Source: Laetiporus sulphureus 93-53 (Eukaryota; Basidiomycota; Agaricomycetes; Polyporales; Laetiporaceae). Taken from it: 64,000 bases of DNA. The position numbers and the translations under genes are program-made. Of this stretch, positions 34,530-45,669 are shown piece after piece. The stretch covers positions 62,001-126,000 of the forward strand of contig NW_024468550.1 in the NCBI RefSeq assembly GCF_001632365.1, in the 5' to 3' direction. How positions within the stretch are numbered: position 1 is the first letter of the stretch; each line of letters begins with the position of its first letter. Below the pieces are notes generated by a model. It was not told where the DNA came from. It did no database searches and was given only the letters and a program-made list of their open reading frames with translations.

Positions 34530-36355
34530 TCACTTCCTCCGACTCATCATAAAGCACCCCTCATAACCCTGCACGTCCGACGGACTGAGCGTATCTCGCC
34601 ATCGACCAGACAGGTTTCCATGAGCGTTCCCGATGATGTATCCGCGGTAGAGCCACCGCCCGCGGTCGTCGTTCATCTGCACATCGAAACGAGAGGTTAG
34701 CATTCGATGAATGCGGCACGACAGTGAAGCACACACGTAGTCCTTCGATAGGCTGATGAACCCGTCACACGGCCTTATCCGCCCGACGAGGTTGAACTGG
34801 CCCCATGCAGAATGTCCCTGACGATCATTCAATTGTCATTATGGGGAAATGCATCACCACTCGATACTCACCTCGCCCGTTATAATAACATCTCTCACTC
34901 TCCTCCTCTTTCTCGCCTTCTCTGGGTTCGCCCTCACTGCCGCCCAGCTCTCATACACTACCAGCGGCCTCTCAGGCTCCTTCACCTCCAGCCCATCAGG
35001 GACTTCGTGCACCTCCGTGCCAGTGGGTATGTACGCCCGAAGTGGGCTGCCAGCAGTAAGCGGCTCCGATAACCTGGGATTGGGCCCGGCCAGATCGTCA
35101 TCGTCCTCCTCCGCGTAAAGATGGTGCTCGCGGAGCTTCCAGAGCTGTGGGTGCTGTGCGACAAGGCTGCGTTCGAGCACAGATGGCGATGCGCCCGAAA
35201 GCAGCGCAGCGTATGCGGTGAACTCGGTGTACTGCCAAACGTCCCAACGGCTGAGTATTTCCAAATGGAGTGAATCAAACGGGGATACGCACTGTAAAGA
35301 GGCCCTCCCAGTACCCTTCCAAGCTGCCAGGTACGAATGCGCCAGACAGATCCGGGCCAAGTGGCGTCGCAGAAATCGCGAGGCCGACGCTCCTCTCCCA
35401 CTCTGCTTCCCACTCCCTGCTCCCGGACGTCCCGCCGACGCTGGGTACGCTCGGCTCGGGCGGCTTCATGTAGCTGATGGTGTCCCACGAGACGGGGAGC
35501 TTGTTGATTAGCGTGAGGTAGGAGAGGATGGCGGGGGCTGCGGGGGCTGGCGGAACGAGCGAGAGTGAAGCAGCATAGCGGGTGGTTTGCGAGACGTCTT
35601 TCAGGTGGTGGGGAGGTATAAAGTCCCGCCAGGAGGGCGTGCATAGACTATATTGATGTGCACCAAGAGCGACAAGCTTTAACACGCTCGTCGTATGGTA
35701 GAACGTCGACTCGTCCGTCATGTAGTCATCTGCTAAAGGTCAGAACGCCTAAACGTCTTGCCAAGCGAAACAGTTACTCACCTGGTCTAAGCAGCATCCA
35801 GAATAACCACATAGCGAGGGATGTCCTCTCGTCGTCCCCGGACGGCCATGCATCCAGTGTCACCGACAATTGAATGAGTGACGCGCCTGACTGGTGGAAG
35901 AGAAACTCCTTGAGCCATTCGTCAATCCTCGCGTACTCCCTCAGCTGCCTCTCATTCCTTCCATCGTTTTCGAGCATCATCAGGTACGCCATCCAGAGTA
36001 TGGAGCTCAAAACGTGCATGTGTTCCGCGTTGACGTTGATCGACGAAACGAGTGTGTCCTTGCGCTCACGTATGCGTCTCATGAGCAGGCACCGTTCCTT
36101 CAGCTCTTCCGCCATCGCAACCGGAGAAGTGCGCTCTCGTCCCAGACGACGTACGGCAGCAGACACATCGAATTTATGCGAGAAGATGCAAGCCCAGAGG
36201 TGCGGATTCGAGTCAAATGCAAGGACCGAGTGGATGCGCCGATTTGTCGCGAGCAGAGGGATGATGCCAGCAGGAGGCCCGAGGAGCGGATCGGTTGCTG
36301 CAAAGAATGCAATATGCTCTAAGATTTCGGGAGGTACTTTCGCGAGTGAGGGCAT
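34530..36355 (-). CDS. F-box protein with FBXO31-like C-terminal region
   Basis: Exons 36355-35782, 35729-35293, 35231-34872, 34817-34737 and 34676-34530 join in phase to 532 residues. The F-box is at the N-terminus (LAKVPPEILEHIAFFAATD, then IPLLATNRRIHSVLAFDSN). The long middle is helical. The C-terminal 100 residues contain GHSAWGQFNLVGRIRPCDGF, GRWLYRGYIIGNAHGNLSGR and WRDT, with a final GYEGCFMMSRR. From memory, this arrangement of W-G-x-x-R-x-x-RPxDGxxxL and GxWxFRGYxHGxxxxGRWR recurs in basidiomycete F-box proteins and resembles the FBXO31 cyclin-binding domain. The expected role is an SCF adaptor. The gene is independent of the convergent Cdc20-type gene. Confidence 0.78.
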
Positions 36356-36800
36356 CGGTGCGAATGAGTCGATAAAGTCGGGACGGTGGGAGCTGACGGG
36401 CTATTGTTTCTCGGTATAAATACGGATCATAACTGGGCAGCTGATGTGCGCTCGGGCTTGCGATAAAGGGAGTCAACCGTGGGTTCGACAACAGCGAATC
36501 CAGCAGTGGAACATTTTCGAGGAGAAGGGAACATGCGAGCAGCTTTAACTGGATGATAGTTTGTGACACTCTATTCGTCCGAGAGAGCCGACCGTGACCA
36601 AAAGTGGTCAAATAGGAAATCATGTCACTGCAATGGGCGCTCTGAATCGGACGAGCGTTTGCGCTAATAGCCGTACATTCTCGTGTAAGTATGATTAGAT
36701 GGATTTTCATGAGAAGGCCAGTGGATTGATCTGATATACAACGGAAAGTCTAGATAGTACAGCGGGTGAGGAGATGAAGCTAATATACTAATATGAACAA
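36356..36800. other. Intergenic
   Basis: Promoter of the F-box gene and 3' flank of the zinc-finger gene. Open stretches on the minus strand lack support. Confidence 0.4.
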
Positions 36801-38931
36801 TCAGATTCTTCTATGTTTATTAGGCCGCTCGTCGACCACCCTCTCATTTCCCAAGGACTTCAACTCGCTTCGTGTTGATTGCTGACCATCGTCATCACTG
36901 ATCCAATTTTCCTTAACCTCCTCAACATTGGCACCCTGCCACGCCTCGCAGGATTGGCGAATATGCCTGTTCCCCGAACGCTCGCTCTTGAAGGTACTGT
37001 GGCAAGCAGGACACACCCATTCAATCTTGAGGTGATGATCGTCGATGTGCCTCGGCGCTGAAGAGAAATGCTTCGTCTGGCACCCCGGCCAGTAGCAAGA
37101 CGGAGCATCATGCCTGTGCTTCTTGGAAAGGTGGTGGCGCATCTGCAGCACACTGGCGCTGTGGGAGCAGTCAGGCCATGGACAGTGGATATCACCATGA
37201 CGGTCTACAGCATACACCCTTGGACGTTTGGGGATTGAAGTACTTGCACGATTGATGTTTGTCTTGGTTGAAGGGGGCTGTCGTGACGCCAACGTAGCTC
37301 GTTTGCGCTTCTCACCTGCGACTGCAGATGAGGGAATGCCATCCTGCCAACGAGCCTTGTCTCCTTTGACGGCTTGAGGTTTAGCTTGCTGCCTGGACTT
37401 CCATTTCTGAGAAGCTCCGCTGGTGTCCTCCGCGTCGGATGGGACATACGATGAATCTGAACTGGAAGATGATTGAGAAGGGGAGCGAGAGGAAGATCTG
37501 ATTGGAGAAGAGCCGCGAGAGAATGCAGAAGATGAAGCGCGAGAGCGTGCCAGAGGGGATTGGCATGAGATGGCATGGGAGTCGACCTCGAAAACCGGTG
37601 GAGCCGCGGCGGCGCATACCACTTTCCTGAACTCTTCCCCGGTGATAATGGCTTGACGTTCTGGGCTGGTCCTGCTCGGCGATGTCGAAGACAGTGGACC
37701 CCGCATTGACCTACACAATTAAAGATCAGTATGGGATACCTAGCGTGCCCCGGTTTCAATACTCTTACTTTTGTGGAGAAAGTCGTCTGAGGCCTTCTCG
37801 CTGTCCGGAACTCTCGTCTGCTTGAGTGCTCCTCCGCCTAGTGTCAGATGCAGGTGATGTCTCCGCGCAAGCAATGAAGGCAATGGAGACATGATCGGCC
37901 GGCGCATGGTCACATAGCACTTTAGGGCTATAGATGACTATATCAGCTACATTCCATCGATGACACATAGCACATACCTCTGCGATCTACCGCGTTCGAA
38001 GACAGCCTTGATGGACTTGCGAGCCGAGGGACTCGTGGAAGCGACGTCATAGTCTTCCCGAATGTATTGATGTGCGAAGATGAACGGCTCGGTAGCACGT
38101 TTCCGAATGGACATTTGCGGCGCCGACCAGTCCATGTCCATCCCGAAGTGCTGTTCGAGAACGGAGGCGCTAAGCGCAAATGAAAGTCAACATCGAATCT
38201 CAGATGATCTCGAGGATCCTCACTATGAAGCCCCGTCCGCGAACCTATCCAGACACCTCTCTCGTTCGTACTCCAAGGCCAGTGCGAATGCGAAGTCTCG
38301 CGCACGCACAGCGGATGGCTCTTCTTGAGTGCGCGAGTCGACTTGGCCGAACTTCGAATCTGGAGTCGTTGAGCGGAGGAAGCTCCAGTAACTGTAGTCC
38401 GCGCAGATATCATTGGGTTGCTGACTACGAGGACACAAGTCGCTACACACCTGTCATCACAGAATGAATGTAAGACCCCGCCGGAGTGTTCATCCCGAGG
38501 GAGGAAGATGTCTTCTTCATCCACACCACGTTCCCATACCGTGTCACCTAATTCGGCAGGAACTAGGATTGGGTAGCCAATGACCAAGCTCTCTGGTTCA
38601 TGATTTGCCCCCGAAAGATTGAAAGGGAGGCGCAAGGCATCAGGCGAGGAAGGGATAGGGTCGGCACCTGTCCGGAGTGGCGCTGACCCACTCGGCCACT
38701 CGGAGTGGCCACCCATCAGCAGCTCGGACCTGCAGGCCTTTGAATGAGCGACCTACAATGCATATAAAAGCATGCAATACGTACGACTGCCCATCGTCTG
38801 ACCTGGAAGTGCGAGGGACAGACTGCGATGGTAGGTTATCTTCTGAATCGGCGTCCGGTTCAGAAGGAACCTGAACCTCGGAGCCCACTTCCTCTTCTAC
38901 TGCGGCTGAAGACGCGATTGATTTTGATTTA
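36801..38931 (-). CDS. C2H2-type zinc-finger protein (5' exon unresolved)
   Basis: Seven exons join in phase: 38931-38785, 38752-38730, 38667-38451, 38391-38224, 38169-37978, 37927-37769 and 37710-36801, about 604 residues. Joins such as FCDD-SYWSFLR and DGAS-YASVLEQHFGMDMDW look natural. The last exon is Ser-rich and basic (KRKR, PKRPR). It then has a C2H2-like array: IHCPWPDCSHSAS...HHLSKKH, SCYWPGCQ...HIDDHH, and WVCPACHSTF...GNRHIRQSC. It is probably a nuclear DNA-binding regulator; target unknown. The exon at 38931 begins at an acceptor in phase 2. An upstream ATG exon (from 39117, MAQARISLPSKI) has a donor in phase 1 and does not fit directly, so the true start is open. Confidence 0.68.
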
Positions 38932-39780
38932 CTGCACGATGTATGAATGGGTTGTTACAATCGCACTGCAGAGGTAGTGACAGATAGCGTACTCGGTAAT
39001 AAAGGCGCCTTTATTGTTACCCGGAGTTTTGGCCCCATGATCGCTTTGTGCCAGGCTCGCCGGATTTGATTGCGAGTAGGTAATCTTAGAGGGTAGCGAG
39101 ATGCGAGCTTGGGCCATGGCAAAAAATCAAAAGTGATACGGCAAGTAAAAAAAAAACGAGTCCGGAGAGTGTTTAGCGTGAGAGGCAAAGCAGAAGGGGA
39201 GTTCACGTCTGCGTAGGAGAGTACGGAACAGCTGTGGCAGTCAAGAGGAAGAACAGCACCGGGTAGATATAGGGCGAGCGCGGTATGCGTGGGGCGTGCA
39301 TTCAACGCGTCAACAAATCGCCGCCAACCCAACGCGATTACACGCAGTGGCCATTGATCATTTGTGTGTGGCACACCGAACACGTTGCCAGGTATTTTCC
39401 GGCGCGTCGTGGCGTACCAATCAATATCTAGATAGGAAGATCCTTGAGCGATATTTAGCCACCGGAGCCGATGCCTCAGCGCTCAGTCTGTGGCCGCAGG
39501 GTGTAGCACCGTCAAGATCCTAAACGGAACCGCAATAAACGGAGGCGGCATGCTCTTCGTGTTCCTCAACGCTCAAGGCTGCGTCAACAAGACCCATGAG
39601 GTGAGCTTTGTTATGAGGGAAGATCTGCAGAGAATCACGGGTCACAGCAGTCGATCGAAGGAGTAATGACACTCGCGGCGCTCATCTTAAACGTGAGGTG
39701 ATTTTCAAGCCGATAACTGGATAGTAGAATGTATGATATTTTTTAAAAGCATAGGTTGCCTTCGGCGGTCCGCAGAGCCG
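38932..39780. other. Probable first exon region of the zinc-finger gene and intergenic
   Basis: A minus-strand ATG at 39117 heads a short open frame with a GTAACA donor, the best candidate for the missing first exon. Beyond that nothing is supported. A run of ten A residues lies near 39146. Confidence 0.4.
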
Positions 39781-40326
39781 TCAGAGTCTATCGACAGGTT
39801 GCAGTAAAAGTGTCGCCGGTGGGAGTTGAGCGTCTCGAGTGTAGAATGGTAAACTGGTGAGAATAGAGGGTGAGCTTTCTACACGAATTGAAAGCCCATG
39901 ATCATCGACACAGACCTGAAGATATTGCGACGTGATATGAATATTCCTGCGACTGGCATAAGCTCGTAGTTTTTTCACCAAACAGTGATGTTGCAATGAG
40001 CCGGATTGGGGCTGATGAGAAGGAGTTTCGATGACCTGAATATTCGGATAAGCACTCCACACACCGTCGACACCGAAGCTTGAATGCTTTGTCCAGTACA
40101 CTTCTGTTCGTGCGAGACATAGCTGTCTACCAGGGATGCTGGCTACAGGTGTCAGAACTGAGAAATCCAAGGATAGGTACTTGTTCACAGCATTTGGTAT
40201 CGGTAGTCCGCTCTGCTTCGGATGTTGCGAGATAGAAGGCATCGGCAAGGCGCTCTGATGATATGGCAGCGCAATATAGCACGAACGATGAACTTCACGC
40301 GAGCGAAAGGGAGATATGTAAGACAT
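39781..40326 (-). CDS. Possible intronless hypothetical protein
   Basis: An uninterrupted 181-codon frame starts with ATG at 40326 (MSYISPFRSREVHRS) and ends at TGA near 39783. Composition is ordinary and unlike a shadow of a known gene, since nothing else is called on either strand here. There is no signal peptide, membrane segment or recognised motif. Length alone is modest evidence in a genome of this composition, so it may be chance. It could be a lineage-specific gene. Confidence 0.3.
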   Translation of the reverse strand: MSYISPFRSREVHRSCYIALPYHQSALPMPSISQHPKQSGLPIPNAVNKYLSLDFSVLTPVASIPGRQLCLARTEVYWTKHSSFGVDGVWSAYPNIQVIETPSHQPQSGSLQHHCLVKKLRAYASRRNIHITSQYLQVCVDDHGLSIRVESSPSILTSLPFYTRDAQLPPATLLLQPVDRL

Positions 40327-40713
40327 CTCAAATGACTGATACTTTGAACGTCATCGCCGTTGAGCCCCAGTTCCGGTCACAGCAGGTTTATTTGACAGAA
40401 ACAAGCCATAGGAGATGATCCCGACCAGCCCCCACTGTCAGAACATAAGCAACCTCTTGTTCCTCGAGAACCCGAGAGTGAGTACAAGTTGGTTGCAATG
40501 GTCGCGGTCGAACGGTGGCCAAGCAGAGGCTCATTACGTCGAGATAGGAACGTCGGACAAAGTGTTTGAAGGCGTGTGACATACGATACGCGTGATGTCA
40601 CGCGTCAGTCCGGCCTTCATCCGACACCTCCACGCTGCCATACGTCGACCATCAATCATCCATCTCGCTCGTAGAGCTTCACCATCTTCAGTATCAAGCC
40701 ATAGCGTTTCTCA
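40327..40713. other. Intergenic, promoter of the F-box gene at 40714
   Basis: Contains a second plus-strand ATG (40592) whose frame overlaps the start of the F-box gene out of frame. It is probably a leader or upstream open frame. No element is recognised. Confidence 0.4.
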
Positions 40714-42373
40714 ATGGCAACACAAAGAGTTCTACAAGCCTATGATGTACTCGAGCTCATCTTCGCTTCGTTTCGGGTCTCGACAGATGTCGATAAACGG
40801 TCATTTGGGATCAACGATGCCCGCAAGGGTGACCTGGCTCGTGCCGCACGAGTTTGTAGAGCATTTTTTCTGCCAGCAGTGAAGCTACTCTGGGAAAAGA
40901 TGAATGATATCCTTCCTCTCTTTGAGCTCTTTGAAGGATTGCATCTGATCGAGAGAGATGTCTCCGAGGAAGGCCCCTCTCATGGCAAAGAGCTAGCCTA
41001 TGTGCGTTCGAAAGCACTGCTTGCGATTGGATTATTCTGAGCCAGAATTCCGACAGTGCTTCTGCAGTCCTATATCCTCGCAGGAATGGACCAGGTACAA
41101 GATATATTCCCAATGCATCAGATCTGTGTCCTTTTCGCCCCGGAGGTGGACCATTCATCCGTCGGCCCTGGAATATATTAGCAAGACTAATGATGGAGCT
41201 CCTCTTCTACCTGCTCTTCAGCATCTCGAATGCAAATCGATATCACCACTAGACTTCAGCATTAACAAGTTCATCTCATCGACGTTGCAGGTGTTCAGAT
41301 TCGCGTACAAGTCTCCACATGGATATGCGATGAGCACACACAAAGCAAGGGAGTTCCACGTGCAGTTGCTATTTGACGAACTCTCTGTCAAGGCACATTC
41401 TTTGAAGCACCTCACCATAGTTGGAATCGACCAGCTTTCCTCTGTGCTCCCATTCTCTGTTTGTAACAGGTTATGCAAGGTCCATCTCGGTATTCGATCA
41501 AAACTCGATCCAGCCATGTTATCAATGCTCGCTTCATTCCAATTCCTCACAGACCTTTCTTTGTTCTATTCGGACATTGGTCACTCGACATCTCTTGTAC
41601 ACATGGCTGCATTGAAGTGCCTGCACCTGTATAGCCATGTCCATTTCCTCACCCGTTTCTTCAAATCTGTGCGACTTCCAAAAATCCAGTCGTTAAAAAT
41701 CAGTCTAGCTCGAGTTCAGGATCCTGACAGCTCCCATCCTTTATCAGCGTCGATCGCAGATTGCTGCGCGGAAACGTTATCGCTCCTGCAAATCCACATT
41801 TGCGCAGGTCCGCCTGGCACGCATGAGACACTTACCATGTTCCTCGAACCTTTATTTCGCATGCGGCATCTGCGTTCACTGAAAATGAATATAGAACAGT
41901 GGTCATCTCCGCTGTCAGGTCAGGATCTGCAGAAATTAGCAGAGGCATGGCCTAAGCTTACGGCGATAGACATCGTATATGATTCTGGTGGGCCTCGAGA
42001 ACCCCACCTCGACTCTCTGCTGCACTTCGCGACACTCTGCCCAGAGCTGAGATCGATTCATATCGCCCCGCTCTCAACAGTTCCACTTCCAGACCTCGGT
42101 CCACTTCCCATTCTATCTCACGGCCTCCAATCAATCTCGTTCGACCATCCATCAAGGTCCCCGATTACAGATCCTCGTGGGGTGGCGTTGTTTCTGGATC
42201 GTCTCTTCCCGAACATAGACATGGCTGAATGTGAGCGGCTGCTTAGGAAAGCGGCTGCTAAGGGCGGGCAAAAAGCGTCTACTGAGGACTGGCAGGAGGT
42301 TTTGACATATTTATCTGATTTCCGGCTGGTAAGGAACCAGCAGGGTATTCGACTCGGAGCAGGACAGGCTTGA
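40714..42373 (+). CDS. F-box protein with divergent leucine-rich tail
   Basis: Exons 40714-41001 and 41057-42373 encode 534 residues. The 55-nt intron ends ATTCCGACAG, and phase 0 is kept. Residues 1-60 have the F-box form (MATQRVLQAYDVLELIFAS, then ARAARVCRAFFLPAVKLLWE). The rest has many LRR-like segments (ALQHLECKSISPLD, SLKHLTIVGIDQL, FLTDLSLFYSDIG, ALKCLHLYSHVHFL, HLRSLKMNIEQW, LRSIHIAPLSTV). Expected to be an SCF adaptor of the type expanded in Agaricomycetes. The target is unknown. A closer acceptor at 41044 would put the second exon out of frame, which fixed the choice of 41056. Confidence 0.78.
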
Positions 42374-43166
42374 GTTATTCCCTCCTGCAGGTGAGCAGCT
42401 TGCATTGCTTTTGCGCTCAGAAGGATTATTGAGTCGCATCACCGGCTGCAGTTTGAAGGGCGTGGAGCACACGAACGTCCTGCTGATGTATCACTTAGGC
42501 GATCTTGATCTTGCCAGAAGTCTACTCAGACACACGTTTTTTCCCAGTTTCATAAAACTTGTCTCCCACGTCAACGGAAGGCATTTCCAATGGTGGCTGT
42601 AGGTATACTCAGATGTAAACGAAGAATTCCGTTTTGAAACTGATGGGCTTCGGTTATCAGGTGTTCAGTATATTTCCTATGAAGGGATGATAAAGTATTC
42701 AGCAATTGCGCGCCCACCATCTGCGAGAGTCGGTGTTTACCAACGGTTCAAAGTCAAGATTCAGCGCAACAGTGAGCACCACGGCGACGATGCTGCGCGG
42801 TCATCTATGAATGTCTATGAGAAAACGGGTACTCACGTTCTTAAAGTGATAACTTCTGTTCGTCCGGTACGAGCTGTGTAGTATGCCACTCAAACTTGAC
42901 ATCTGCATGCGTATGGTACTGCAAGATGTCCAGAATCATGTAAAATATTGTGGATCGCCTACGTGCGTAATCCCGATGTGTTCGGATTGAGCAACGACAT
43001 ATGCTCGAAATGCTGCCCATAGAAGCGGACGCTGATATCATTAACGAGACTGAGGAAAGTAACGATGAAATACGGATCACACATACTGTCACAAATACAT
43101 TGCTTCTATCCATATATGCACCGCATATAATCTTCGAAATCCCTGTATCATTGCGTGCATCAACGT
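42374..43166. other. Intergenic between convergent genes
   Basis: 3' flanks of the F-box gene and of the small frameshifted gene. No supported features. Confidence 0.5.
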
Positions 43167-43606
43167 CTACGGCTGTTCCGGAATGCTGAGCGGTTCTCCT
43201 GATTCCGAGCTGGACTGCTGCTGTTTCTCCTTCTGATTCGCGATACGGATCCTACGGCAGAGTGACCTCCAGTGAGCACGACCATATCAAGCATCATCAG
43301 CACCATCGTACACTCACTGGTTCCGCGCAATCAGAACTCGCATCGTCCGCTCTCTCTCTCGAGCGGTGCCATGTTTGGCCAGTTGGCGACTCGCGACAGA
43401 GTCTACTCAGAATGATCAGCTCCACAGCTCATACTGATGAAGCGATATGCACGACTCACCCCATCTTTGTTGACCACCATTGGCCCAAGCTCGTCAAACA
43501 TGAACGCTTTTTTCTCGCCCACCTCAATCCTTTCAGCGTCCTGGCCGGCATTCGGTTCAGGGCCGGGTAGGGAATGGTTAGCAGGCACGTCCGCCTCGTT
43601 GCTCAT
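43167..43606 (-). pseudogene. Small conserved fungal protein with a 2-nt frameshift
   Basis: Three exons (43606-43460, 43402-43318, 43251-43167) carry clear splice sites. Exon 1 encodes 49 residues ending KAFMFDELGPMVVNKDG. Exon 2 begins TLSRVANWPNMAPLERE, and exon 3 encodes QIRIANQKEKQQQ and ends SIPEQP-stop. This layout matches a small protein widespread in fungi (ELGPMVVN-DGTLSRI-NW...RVL-ARNQIRLANQ); its function is unknown to me. The summed exon length is 317 nt. A GA dinucleotide tract in exon 2 (five repeats) has 2 nt too many for the MRVLIARNQ frame, and without them it would be 315 nt and 104 residues. As written the frame ends after about 72 residues. A true mutation, polymorphism or sequencing error in the tract are all possible. 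Confidence 0.65.
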
Positions 43607-43978
43607 GATACGATAGATTATACGACGAGGGTGCAATGATGAGACTTAGGTGGGGGCCTCCTTTCAAGATATATATACGAGCTTGTCCACAAAGCTGAGC
43701 ATCATAGAAGATCGTAGACCGTATCCAGCACTTCGCGGAGGCACGTGATCGCGACAGATCTATGCGAGCGAGTTGCCTGTCCGGGCCATCCATGTGAGCA
43801 ACACATGGCACACCTTTGGCAGACGTGCAGATAACTTCAGTCCTCTCCTTCGACCATCCCCATCTCGAGTACCTCTGTGAGCATATATCAGGCGTACTGC
43901 GCCTGATCTGCTTTTCTTTATCGCTTCGTTTCTTATCGCATTAGGTCTGCAAGTGCTGGTACGGTTTCACCTCCACAT
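43607..43978. promoter_or_regulatory. Divergent promoter region
   Basis: This 372-nt gap separates the start codons of the small conserved gene (minus) and the Nudix gene (plus). It has a TATA-like atatatata near 43668 on the side of the small gene. Shared control is possible but not shown. Confidence 0.4.
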
Positions 43979-45042
43979 ATGAGCTCATCTGGTGCGGCGG
44001 ATCCGGGAATGAACACTGTTCGCTCCATCTTTGGCTTTCATAGCAGGTCCTCGACTTCGGCGGCATCTGAACAGACACACGAGGATAGCACCCAGGCGAA
44101 TGCAGATCAGACCCGTCACACAAACGCCGTCCGCCCCAGCGGCAGCCGTTCTTCGCTGCGAAGTGAACGCCCTCACAGGAACAGCCAACGCACCAGTTCA
44201 CACCACACAACACAGCCGACCTCCCCCTCATCCCATCATGTCTCACACAGCTCTACTCAACACGAGCCCTCTCGCCGGCACTCAGGTCCAGTGGTGTTCT
44301 CCGACTACTCTACGCCTGCGATTCCGAACAGCTTGTTCTTCGCCTCGGACTTTATGGTCGGCGCAGGTATGATCGTGTTCCAGTCGGAGACCAGGAAGGT
44401 TCTGCTCCTGTATGAGCCAGAGGGCAAGTACTGGTTTTTCCCTAAGGGCAGGAAGGACATCGGCGAGAGCCTTGAGCAGGCTGCACTGCGGGAGGCGTAC
44501 GAGGAGGTGCTGATCAATAACTGCTCAAAGTCTGAATTGATAACGACGCAGAACCGGCTCAGTCGGGATATCGCGTAGACTTCCTCCCGCTGTTCATTCC
44601 CACCAATGCGCCATCTCCACCTGGGGATAGAAGGAGGGTGTATCGCCCGTGTACGGAGCCCATATATGTCACTACGAGGAGTTGGGGCCCGAGGCGGCGT
44701 AGGCGGCCTACGGGCGCAGGCGACAATGGCGGCGAGTATTTCACTTACTGGTATGTGGGCCAGATCCCCGCCGATGCTGTCAGTACTTCTTCTGTGACGC
44801 TTTGTCTCGGAAGCTCTGATGCGCCATTATAGGTCCACGAGCCCAATACGGGGATGCCGGACGAGCTGGGATACCAATCGCATTTGTTGACCTTTGAAGA
44901 TGCCGTAGCACGACTGGAACAATGCGGTTTACGCGAGTTTGCCGTCATGTTGGTTGTGGCGTGGAAACTCTGGGAAACGACGGAGACCGAGTTGCAGAAG
45001 AGAACTGCTGACGATGGAAACAATCATTCTCAGGATGTATGA
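43979..45042 (+). CDS. Nudix hydrolase with Ser/His-rich N-terminal extension
   Basis: Exons 43979-44506, 44563-44778 and 44833-45042 encode 317 residues in constant phase 0. Residues 1-105 are low complexity (Ser, His, Thr, Arg). A beta strand (GAGMIVFQSETRKVLLLYEP) leads to WFFPKGRKDIGE. The Nudix box is complete across the first intron: G at 157, E at 163, REAYEE at 171-176, then SGY. So the metal-binding and catalytic Glu residues are present. An Arg-rich insert (GPRRRRRP) lies between Nudix strands. The C-terminal helix FEDAVARLEQCGLREFAVML closes the fold. It hydrolyses a nucleoside diphosphate linked to another moiety, or an inositol pyrophosphate. The substrate cannot be told. The WFFPKG entry resembles diphosphoinositol/diadenosine types. 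Confidence 0.88.
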
Positions 45043-45669
45043 ACGGATGCTCGGATGTGGGCTTTGATATCTCTGTCGGATGGATTGTTGCTGAGTTAGG
45101 TGAGCAGCATTCACTTTGCCTGTGACGTGCCGTGGTTGAAGATACCGGCATATGCAGTCCCTGCACTGTTCTTGTACAATAAATATACCGCTAGATGCAT
45201 GCCACCTGTATGACCAGTGTCCAAGGCATCTCGGCCCACATGTCGCATTGGCAACGCAGGCCACACACTCACGCGCCCTGCTGTGAGAGTCGCCGAGCCG
45301 CATAGAACGATTCCATATGCATTGTCTGATCGGCGTCTAGCAGCGACAATACACTCCGACAGCAACTATACTACACGATACAGGCACGAGAGCGGCGTAC
45401 AGGCGGTACGGGCTTACTAACAAGCTTACAACGAACGACGAGGGAACGTTATGTATAAGGAATGGCATGCGGACAGCGGTGCTGGTGAGATACGGGGTAC
45501 AATACATGCGCGTTTCGTGCCAGCGAGCGGAAATATACCATAGAGATGATGAACGATATACTTAATGGAACGAAAGGTGCCTCCCAGAGGCATGATGCGT
45601 GTGTCCTACTTACAATAAGAGCAACTTTAGGCCGCGAGAGGTGGATGTATGCAGAGTCCTCCGTATGGG
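45043..45669. other. Intergenic between convergent genes
   Basis: 3' flanks of the Nudix gene and the Ser/Thr-rich membrane protein gene. Nothing else supported. Confidence 0.5.
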
